Assembly: GCA_903879765.1 (NCBI GenBank)
Contig: CAIRMS010000233.1
Coordinates: 1 to 18,702 of the forward strand
DNA from: an uncultured Flavobacteriales bacterium
GTDB taxonomy: Bacteria > Bacteroidota > Bacteroidia > Flavobacteriales_D > Crocinitomicaceae
DNA: 18,702 bases
Direction of reading: 5' to 3'
Shown here: piece by piece, positions 1 through 5,328 of the stretch
Layout of the letters: each line of letters opens with the position of its first letter
Position numbering within the stretch: the stretch's first letter is position 1
Program-made: the position numbers and the translations under genes
Notes under the pieces: model-generated
What the model saw: the letters and a program-made list of their open reading frames with translations, nothing else
The model's database searches: none
What the model was told of the DNA's origin: nothing

Positions 1-14
1 AAATAAAAGGCATG

Positions 15-35
15 AAAAAGGGGACCGAAGTCCCC
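15..35 (-). terminator. Rho-independent terminator of icd
   Basis: Read on the minus strand, just past the icd stop codon, the sequence is GGGGAC-TTCG-GTCCCC followed by TTTTT. This is a perfect 6-bp GC-rich stem closed by a C(UUCG)G tetraloop, an unusually stable RNA loop, plus a short U run. It lies 10 bases downstream of the stop, the expected place for an intrinsic terminator. Confidence 0.9.
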
Positions 36-44
36 AATAAAATG

Positions 45-1274
45 TTAGTTCATTTTTGCTTTTAATCCTTTATCCATGGCATCCAAAAATTCTTCTGTGT
101 ATACGTAATGATCACCATGACTCACTTTGTTTCCGTGAATACAAACGGCAAGATCTTTTGTCATGATTCCAGCCTCAACGGTTTCAATACAAACGCGTTC
201 TAATGAATGACAGAAATCAATTAATTCTTGGTTGTTGTCTAATTTTCCTCTAAAAGCCAAACCTCTAGTCCAAGCAAAAATCGATGCAATTGGATTCGTT
301 GATGTTTGTTTTCCGGCTTGGTAATCTCTGTAGTGACGCGTTACTGTACCGTGAGCAGCTTCTGCTTCCATAATTTCACCGTCAGGAGTAATTAATACAG
401 AGGTCATTAATCCTAAAGAACCAAATCCTTGTGCTACAGTATCAGACTGAACGTCACCATCGTAGTTTTTACAAGCCCAAACGAAATTTCCATTCCATTT
501 TAAAGCAGAAGCAACCATATCATCAATTAAACGGTGCTCGTAAACGATTCCTGCTGCTTCGTATTTCGTTTTGAATTCGTTTTGGTAAATTTCTTCAAAA
601 ATATCTTTAAAGCGACCATCGTATTTTTTTAAAATGGTGTTTTTCGTAGACAAATAAAGCGGCCATTTTTTAGAAAGCGCCATATTGAAGCAAGAATAGG
701 CAAACCCACGAATGGAATCGTCAGTGTTGTACATGGCCATACCAACGCCATCTCCTTTGAAATTATATACCTCAAAGTTTTGAACTTCACCACCATCTTC
801 TGGTGTGAAAGTCATGGTTAATTTTCCTTTTCCTTTGAAAACGGCATCCGTTGCGCGGTACTGATCACCGAAAGCGTGACGACCGACAATAATAGGAGCT
901 GTCCAGTTTGTTACTAAACGAGGAACGTTTTGCATCACGATAGGCTCACGAAAAACAGTTCCATCAAGGATGTTACGAATGGTTCCATTTGGAGATTTCC
1001 ACATGGATTTCAAGTTGAATTCTTTTACACGTGCTTCATCAGGTGTGATCGTCGCACATTTAATTCCTACTTTATATTCTTTAATCGCTTCCGCTGCATC
1101 AATAGTAATTTGATCATTGGTTTCATCACGTTTTTCGATTCCCAAATCGTAATATTTAATATCAAGATCTAAATAAGGAAGAATCAATTTGTCTTTAATG
1201 AATTTCCAAATGATACGGGTCATTTCATCCCCGTCTAACTCTACTACTGGATTGGCAACTTTAATTTTTGACAT
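45..1274 (-). CDS. icd: NADP-dependent isocitrate dehydrogenase (eukaryotic-type)
   Basis: Cytosolic TCA-cycle enzyme that oxidatively decarboxylates isocitrate to 2-oxoglutarate and makes NADPH. The 409-residue protein belongs to the homodimeric, eukaryotic-like subfamily rather than the E. coli Icd type. From the ATG at 1274, numbering of the active-site residues matches human IDH1: Ser94, Arg100 and Arg109 in KSPNGTIRN...TVFRE, then Arg132 and Tyr139 in GRHAFGDQYRATD. The catalytic Lys falls at 211 in LSTKNTILKKYDGRFKD. AEAAHGTVTRHYR carries the Arg/His used for NADP specificity. A TTG 21 bases upstream would add seven residues, but it lies inside the promoter element at 1293-1300, so the ATG is preferred. 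The gene is monocistronic by appearance: its own promoter element in front, a strong terminator behind. Function is very likely; symbol by family. Confidence 0.96.
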   Translation of the reverse strand: MSKIKVANPVVELDGDEMTRIIWKFIKDKLILPYLDLDIKYYDLGIEKRDETNDQITIDAAEAIKEYKVGIKCATITPDEARVKEFNLKSMWKSPNGTIRNILDGTVFREPIVMQNVPRLVTNWTAPIIVGRHAFGDQYRATDAVFKGKGKLTMTFTPEDGGEVQNFEVYNFKGDGVGMAMYNTDDSIRGFAYSCFNMALSKKWPLYLSTKNTILKKYDGRFKDIFEEIYQNEFKTKYEAAGIVYEHRLIDDMVASALKWNGNFVWACKNYDGDVQSDTVAQGFGSLGLMTSVLITPDGEIMEAEAAHGTVTRHYRDYQAGKQTSTNPIASIFAWTRGLAFRGKLDNNQELIDFCHSLERVCIETVEAGIMTKDLAVCIHGNKVSHGDHYVYTEEFLDAMDKGLKAKMN

Positions 1275-1292
1275 AGGTACATTTTTACAGCA

Positions 1293-1300
1293 CAAAATTA
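1293..1300 (-). promoter_or_regulatory. Bacteroidota -7 promoter element for icd
   Basis: The minus strand reads TAATTTTG, a perfect match to the TAnnTTTG element used by the Bacteroidota primary sigma factor. A start site about 7 bases downstream would give a leader of roughly 12-15 bases to the ATG at 1274. I see no convincing TTG at the -33 position. The call rests on the -7 match and its location. Confidence 0.6.
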
Positions 1301-1405
1301 CGCAATTTTTTGTGAAATAAGGGAGGGAATAAATGCGATAAATCGACGAGAATAAAAGACATTAAATATCTTTCATCAACAGATTTACTTAAAACAATGA
1401 TTTTC

Positions 1406-1657
1406 TCAATCAAGCAGCCAAGTAACAACAAGCACCAATAAAGACAAGATGAATCCCAAAGACAAAATGGTTGGGATTAACTTACTTTCTCTGCGTTCGC
1501 CCTTTAGAAAAAACCGCCAAAGCACAAAGCTGAGGATTCCTAAAGGATAAGCGATGAATAATGCAGCGCCGTATACCCAAATGATTCCAGTCAAGGAAAA
1601 CCACAAGGCTAAAAGGAAAGAAATGAGCGCTATCCAATCGTTTTTTGTTCTATGCAT
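1406..1657 (-). CDS. small three-helix membrane protein, unknown function
   Basis: An 83-residue protein from the ATG at 1657; a GTG directly before it could add one residue. Three hydrophobic segments are visible, at about residues 8-26 (ALISFLLALWFSLTGI), 29-49 (ending FVLWRF) and 60-81 (IPTILSLGFILSLLVLVVTW). They are separated by a short basic and charged loop, LKGERRES. No catalytic motif or known family is recognised. It lies between fumC and icd on the same strand, with the fumC terminator and a TAnnTTTG element upstream, so it is probably transcribed alone. I see no clear terminator before icd, about 110 bases on, so some read-through is possible. Coding status is supported by the promoter element, start context and regular membrane topology, not by homology. 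Confidence 0.65.
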   Translation of the reverse strand: MHRTKNDWIALISFLLALWFSLTGIIWVYGAALFIAYPLGILSFVLWRFFLKGERRESKLIPTILSLGFILSLLVLVVTWLLD

Positions 1658-1677
1658 CACTGAAAAAATTAAGAATT

Positions 1678-1685
1678 CAAAGGTA
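1678..1685 (-). promoter_or_regulatory. -7 promoter element for the small membrane gene
   Basis: The minus strand reads TACCTTTG, matching TAnnTTTG, 20 bases upstream of the ATG at 1657 and directly after the fumC terminator. The position supports separate transcription of the small gene. No clear -33 partner is seen. Confidence 0.5.
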
Positions 1686-1695
1686 CTATTTTGTC

Positions 1696-1725
1696 AAAAA
1701 AAAAGCGGTGAAATCTCACCGCTTT
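1696..1725 (-). terminator. Rho-independent terminator of fumC
   Basis: On the minus strand a 10-bp perfect stem (AAAGCGGTGA paired with TCACCGCTTT, GATT loop) is followed by an unbroken run of nine T. It begins 20 bases after the fumC stop codon. The strong stem and long U run make this a confident call. Confidence 0.93.
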
Positions 1726-1744
1726 ATACATTCAACAAAAAGGA

Positions 1745-3142
1745 CTAATCCAATGAACCAATCATTTTAGATGGATCAACAAATAAGTCGTATTCTTCTG
1801 CTGTCACATGACCAAGTCCAACCGCTGCTTCTTTCAGGGTTGTACCATTTTTGTGCGCATATTTAGCAATTTCAGCCGCTTTGTAATAGCCAATTTTCGT
1901 GTTAAGTGCAGTTACCAACATCAAAGAATTGTCTAGGTGTTTCTTCACTACGGGTAAATTTGCTTCAATACCTGCGGCACAATTATCTGTAAAGGAAACG
2001 CAGGCATCACCGATTAAGCGAGCAGATTGCAACACATTTGCTGCAATTACTGGTTTAAACACATTTAATTCAAAGTGTCCGTTTGACCCAGCAATCGAAA
2101 CAGTAACATCGTTACCCATCACTTGCGCGCACACCATTGTTAATGCTTCTGGTTGAGTCGGATTAACTTTTCCAGGCATAATAGATGATCCTGGTTCATT
2201 GTCAGGAATGATAATTTCACCAATTCCACAACGAGGACCAGAGGAAAGCATGCGAATGTCGTTGGCAATTTTCATCAAAGAAACAGCTGATCTTTTCAAT
2301 GCACCGGATAATTCAACCATGGCATCATGCGCAGCTAGCGCCTCAAATTTATTTTTTGCCGTAACGAATGGTAGGCCTGTAAATTCAGCGATTTTTTTTG
2401 CTACAAGAACGTCGTATCCTTTTGGTGTATTTAATCCTGTTCCAACTGCCGTTCCTCCAAGCGCCAATTCACCGACAACGACAAGTGCGTTGTTAATTGC
2501 GCGAATGGAATAATCTATTTGCGCCACATACCCACTAAATTCTTGTCCAAGTGTTAGAGGTGTCGCATCCATAAAGTGAGTTCTTCCCGTTTTCACGATG
2601 TTTTTAAATGCTTCTACTTTCGTTTGTAGGGCATTTCTCAAGTGTAATAAACCTGGCAATGTCGTTTCAATAGTCATTTTGTATGCTGCGATGTGCATAG
2701 CGGTCGGGTACGTATCGTTTGACGATTGAGATTTATTCACATCATCATTTGGATTAAGCACTTTTTCCTCGTCTAAGAGATTTCCGCCTTGAAGGACATG
2801 TCCACGATTCGCAATGACTTCATTACAGTTCATATTGGACTGTGTACCTGAACCTGTTTGCCAAATGACTAAGGGAAATTCTGAATCGAATTGTCCAGTC
2901 AATATTTCGTCACAAACATTGGAGATGATGTCTCTTTTTTCCATGGAAAGCACCCCAAGGTCATGATTCGCATGTGCAGCGGCCTTTTTTAAATAGGCGA
3001 ATGCGTGAATGATTTCAGTTGGCATAGAGCCTTCGGGTCCAATTTTAAAGTTGTTTCTAGAACGTTCTGTTTGTGCTCCCCAATAACGGTTGGCAGGTAC
3101 TTTAACCTCGCCCATCGTGTCTTTTTCGATCCTAAATTCCAT
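1745..3142 (-). CDS. fumC: Fumarate hydratase class II
   Basis: Iron-independent fumarase of the TCA cycle, which reversibly hydrates fumarate to L-malate as a cytosolic homotetramer. At 465 residues it is almost the same length as E. coli FumC (467). The aspartase/fumarase superfamily signature GSSIMPGKVNP is present at about residues 318-328 and carries the catalytic serine. GRTHFMDATP holds the catalytic-site histidine at about 189. WQTGSGTQSNMN (94-105) and KSQSSNDTYPTAMH (137-150) are the other substrate-binding blocks. The fumarase-type N-terminus (MEFRIEKDTMGEVKVPANRYWG) argues against aspartase or argininosuccinate lyase. The ATG start at 3142 is unambiguous. The gene is divergent from a 52-residue membrane protein gene and ends at a strong terminator. 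Confidence 0.97.
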   Translation of the reverse strand: MEFRIEKDTMGEVKVPANRYWGAQTERSRNNFKIGPEGSMPTEIIHAFAYLKKAAAHANHDLGVLSMEKRDIISNVCDEILTGQFDSEFPLVIWQTGSGTQSNMNCNEVIANRGHVLQGGNLLDEEKVLNPNDDVNKSQSSNDTYPTAMHIAAYKMTIETTLPGLLHLRNALQTKVEAFKNIVKTGRTHFMDATPLTLGQEFSGYVAQIDYSIRAINNALVVVGELALGGTAVGTGLNTPKGYDVLVAKKIAEFTGLPFVTAKNKFEALAAHDAMVELSGALKRSAVSLMKIANDIRMLSSGPRCGIGEIIIPDNEPGSSIMPGKVNPTQPEALTMVCAQVMGNDVTVSIAGSNGHFELNVFKPVIAANVLQSARLIGDACVSFTDNCAAGIEANLPVVKKHLDNSLMLVTALNTKIGYYKAAEIAKYAHKNGTTLKEAAVGLGHVTAEEYDLFVDPSKMIGSLD

Positions 3143-3170
3143 TTTTTAGTGTATTGTAAATTAAATTGTT

Positions 3171-3178
3171 TAATTTTG
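3171..3178 (+). promoter_or_regulatory. -7 promoter element for the 52-residue membrane gene
   Basis: TAATTTTG is a perfect TAnnTTTG match, 30 bases upstream of the ATG at 3209. The predicted start near 3185 gives a leader of about 24 bases. The resulting transcript would run through the opposing fumC element at 3194-3201. Confidence 0.5.
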
Positions 3179-3193
3179 ATCCGTATTAAAACA

Positions 3194-3201
3194 CAAAAAT
3201 A
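3194..3201 (-). promoter_or_regulatory. -7 promoter element for fumC
   Basis: The minus strand reads TATTTTTG, matching TAnnTTTG. The predicted start near 3187 gives a leader of about 45 bases to the fumC ATG. It faces the plus-strand element at 3171-3178. Confidence 0.5.
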
Positions 3202-3208
3202 ATAGAAG

Positions 3209-3367
3209 ATGAGCACTTTCGGCATTGTATTGTTTCTTTTAATTGGTGGGATGGCATTTTGGATGCTTTTATTCTTATTAGGATTCATCCTTCCTTATTG
3301 GTTAACGCTTGGTTTATTTGAGCAATTGCGTCCGAAACGTATCTTCGAAGAAAAGGAAGAAAAATAA
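3209..3367 (+). CDS. 52-residue single-span membrane protein, unknown function
   Basis: A short open frame translates as an MSTFGIV start, a long hydrophobic stretch at about residues 4-29 rich in Leu, Phe, Gly and Met, then PYWLTLGLFEQL and a strongly charged tail RPKRIFEEKEEK. This is one membrane helix with a short N-terminus and a charged cytoplasmic-type C-terminus. Three things support a real gene: a perfect TAnnTTTG element 30 bases upstream, an AGAAG ribosome-binding-like sequence directly before the ATG, and a strong terminator 20 bases after the TAA stop. It lies alone between divergent fumC and the convergent bestrophin-like gene. I recognise no family. It could be a small regulatory or accessory membrane peptide, but nothing in the sequence says of what. 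Confidence 0.7.
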   Translation: MSTFGIVLFLLIGGMAFWMLLFLLGFILPYWLTLGLFEQLRPKRIFEEKEEK

Positions 3368-3387
3368 ATTCAACATCATTTCATATT

Positions 3388-3412
3388 AAAGCGCCTCTTA
3401 GGCGCTTTTTTT
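3388..3412 (+). terminator. Rho-independent terminator of the small gene, overlapping the bestrophin gene end
   Basis: AAA-GCGCCT-CTT-AGGCGC-TTTTTTT: a GC-rich 6-bp stem with a 3-base loop, A-rich on the left and with seven T on the right. It suits plus-strand transcription. The loop and right arm contain the stop codon (3398-3400) of the convergent bestrophin-like gene, whose last codons form the right side of the hairpin. On the minus strand the U run is only three bases, so termination in that direction would be weak. Confidence 0.85.
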
Positions 3413-4279
3413 GTTTTGAAGAAGTTCTATTGTATTTTGTTGAATGGTTTCGCTGAGAGCGTCTGTCGGTAAATCATTTTCATCTTTTCCGAAAGGATCC
3501 TCAATTTCCTCTGCCAACACCTCCATGCTTACAAGTGCATAGAAAACAAACGTCGAGATAAAAGCAGAATAATAGCCAAATAACTCTACAAATGCCAGTG
3601 GCATTGTAATGACATAGATGAAGATGAATTTTTTAATAAATAAACTATATGAAAATGGAATGGGTGTGTTTTTAATGCGTTCACAAGCTCCAAGGCTATC
3701 CACTAATCTATCTAGGTTTTGATTAAGCATACTTAATTCAATGCTATCCATTACACCTCGTTCTCTCAGGACCTGTATTTTTTCCCGTAAAGTAAAAATG
3801 ACCCAAAGTGCTTGATGCGATGATTTTTCAAACGATTCCGCATCCGCCGCATTTAGAAATCCTGGAGCAACTAAACGTTGACTTCTTAAATGTTCTTTCG
3901 CACAAACAGGAAAAAGCGGATAAAGGCATTCAAAATAATCTCTTTCTTTTGAAGTTAAATCCAACACGGACAATTTGGAAATAAAATTGCGTGAATCGTT
4001 GACTATCGAACCCCACATTTTTCTTCCTTCCCACCATCTATCATAAGCGGTATTTGTTCGAAATACGAGCAAAAGGGAAATAACAAACCCAAGTAATGAA
4101 TAGACCGTTGTAAGGTTTTTTAAATACGTTGCGTTTGGAAAGAAACGAATTTCTAAGAATGTAATGAGAGCCGTTAAAAGTCCAATATAGATGAGTTGTT
4201 TCCATAGTATTGTAACTGTATCACTTTTGTGAAAAGAGAAAATAAAGGAAAGCCAATTCTTAGGGTTGTAATTAATCAT
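3398..4279 (-). CDS. Bestrophin-like (YneE/UPF0187 family) membrane channel protein
   Basis: A 293-residue integral membrane protein of the bacterial bestrophin-like family, whose studied members form pentameric ion channels in the inner membrane. The family's most conserved block is clear at residues 74-98: RTNTAYDRWWEGRKMWG followed by NDSRN. Hydrophobic segments lie at about 28-46 and 56-73 before this block and at about 210-250 in the C-terminal half (FIFIYVITMPLAFVELFGYYSAFISTFVFYALV). The C-terminal EEIEDPFGKDENDLP is also typical of the family. Ion selectivity cannot be read from the sequence. The start is the ATG at 4279, divergent from the dioxygenase gene across an 81-base gap. The last codons and the stop are built into the hairpin terminator of the convergent small gene. 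Confidence 0.88.
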   Translation of the reverse strand: MINYNPKNWLSFIFSFHKSDTVTILWKQLIYIGLLTALITFLEIRFFPNATYLKNLTTVYSLLGFVISLLLVFRTNTAYDRWWEGRKMWGSIVNDSRNFISKLSVLDLTSKERDYFECLYPLFPVCAKEHLRSQRLVAPGFLNAADAESFEKSSHQALWVIFTLREKIQVLRERGVMDSIELSMLNQNLDRLVDSLGACERIKNTPIPFSYSLFIKKFIFIYVITMPLAFVELFGYYSAFISTFVFYALVSMEVLAEEIEDPFGKDENDLPTDALSETIQQNTIELLQNKKSA

Positions 4280-4332
4280 GGTATCGTGTTAAAGCGTAAA
4301 GCTAAAAAGAAAGTGGTTAAAGAAAAAAAATG

Positions 4333-4340
4333 TAATTTCG
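4333..4340 (+). promoter_or_regulatory. probable -7 element for the dioxygenase gene
   Basis: TAATTTCG matches TAnnTTTG at all but one fixed position. A start near 4347 would leave a leader of about 14 bases to the ATG at 4361. The mismatch and the lack of a clear -33 box make this tentative. Confidence 0.35.
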
Positions 4341-4345
4341 AAAAT

Positions 4346-4353
4346 CAAATTTA
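4346..4353 (-). promoter_or_regulatory. -7 promoter element for the bestrophin-like gene
   Basis: The minus strand reads TAAATTTG, a perfect TAnnTTTG match, giving a predicted leader of about 60 bases to the ATG at 4279. It faces the tentative dioxygenase element only 5 bases away. Confidence 0.45.
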
Positions 4354-4360
4354 TTCGCAT

Positions 4361-5305
4361 ATGGAAATCACAAAAGAATTATTAGAAAAGCTCAATCAAA
4401 AGTATGCGGCGTTAGGTGAGAATTTACCATCTTATTTAGAAGGACTACTTCACACGGATGTAACAACCTATTGGGACTACATTCAATTGGACACGCTTCT
4501 AACGTTACAAAAACCTAAAACACATTTCCCAGACGAGACAATTTTTATCATGTATCATCAAATAACGGAGTTGTATTTTAAGTTGGCACTTCGCGAATTT
4601 GAGCAAATCGGTGAAAAGAAAGAGTTGACAAAAGCGTATTTTGTTTCACGTGTCACTCGCATCAATCGGTATTTTGATGCACTTATCAAGAGTTTTGAAA
4701 TCATGATTGAGGGCATGGACCGTGAAGAGTTTTTACAATTTCGTATGGCGCTACTCCCAGCTAGTGGATTTCAATCGGCTCAATACCGACAAATTGAAAT
4801 ATACAGCACTGATTTTTTACAATTAGTTACCAAAGATCTCCGTGCTAATTTCTCGCAGGAATCTACGATCACAGAGATGTTCGAACATATTTATTGGAAA
4901 GAGGGTGCAACCGAATCTGCAACAGGTAAGAAAACCTTAACCTTGATTCAATTCGAAGAGAAGTACCGCGCATCATTTATAGCACAAGGAGAAAATTGTC
5001 GAGATAAGAACTTGTGGCGATCTTACTTGAGGCTAAGTCAAGAGGACCAAGAGGATGAAGAAGTAAAAAATGTCTTGAGAGAAAATGATACAAATGTGAA
5101 TGTAAATTGGCCCTTAGCTCATTATAAATCTGCTGTGCGTTATTTAGCACGCGAAGCAAGTGATATTGCGGCTACCGGAGGCACAAATTGGCAAAAGTAT
5201 TTACCTCCTCGTTTTCAAAAAAGAATCTTTTATCCAACTTTATGGTCCACTGAAGAACATGAAAATTGGGGTAAATCTTGGGTGACAACATCCTTGCAGA
5301 ATTAA
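4361..5305 (+). CDS. kynA: Tryptophan 2,3-dioxygenase family protein
   Basis: Heme enzyme that opens the indole ring of L-tryptophan with O2 to give N-formylkynurenine, the first step of the kynurenine pathway; cytosolic homotetramer. The 314-residue protein shows the family blocks in order. FIMYHQITELYFK (62-74) has the active-site Phe62 and His66. LLPASGFQSAQYRQIEI (131-147) is the substrate-carboxylate region with Arg143. The proximal heme histidine is probably His254 in LAHYKSAVRYLA. ATGGTNWQKYL (271-281) replaces the usual GTGGSSG-like loop. The distance from His254 to Thr272 is 18 residues, four more than I expect from the Xanthomonas enzyme, so this is a divergent subgroup. The frame is open 44 codons further upstream, but that stretch is Lys-rich, overlaps the divergent gene and precedes the family N-terminus, so the ATG at 4361 is chosen. 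No other kynurenine-pathway gene is nearby. Confidence 0.88.
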   Translation: MEITKELLEKLNQKYAALGENLPSYLEGLLHTDVTTYWDYIQLDTLLTLQKPKTHFPDETIFIMYHQITELYFKLALREFEQIGEKKELTKAYFVSRVTRINRYFDALIKSFEIMIEGMDREEFLQFRMALLPASGFQSAQYRQIEIYSTDFLQLVTKDLRANFSQESTITEMFEHIYWKEGATESATGKKTLTLIQFEEKYRASFIAQGENCRDKNLWRSYLRLSQEDQEDEEVKNVLRENDTNVNVNWPLAHYKSAVRYLAREASDIAATGGTNWQKYLPPRFQKRIFYPTLWSTEEHENWGKSWVTTSLQN

Positions 5306-5328
5306 CTACTTAATTCTCTATGTTTTTT
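5298..5328 (+). terminator. hairpin spanning both convergent stop codons, possible weak terminator
   Basis: AGAATTAA-CTAC-TTAATTCT is a perfect 8-bp inverted repeat (5298-5317) with a 4-base loop. The left arm contains the dioxygenase TAA and the right arm the stop of the solute-binding protein gene; the loop is exactly the 4 bases between the genes. Six T follow at 5323-5328, so plus-strand RNA could end here. The stem is AT-rich and therefore weak. There is no U run in the minus direction. Confidence 0.45.

Noticed and set aside
1275..1295. Seven-residue N-terminal extension of icd from a TTG codon
   Set aside because: The TTG lies inside the TAnnTTTG element, and the ATG at 1274 gives the exact family N-terminus.
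2989..3288. 99-residue minus-strand frame overlapping the fumC start
   Set aside because: It runs in another frame through fumC and antisense to the small membrane gene, with no start context or recognisable composition.
4229..4360. 44-codon upstream extension of the dioxygenase frame
   Set aside because: It is Lys-rich, overlaps the divergent bestrophin-like gene by 51 bases and covers both predicted promoters; the family N-terminus begins at 4361.
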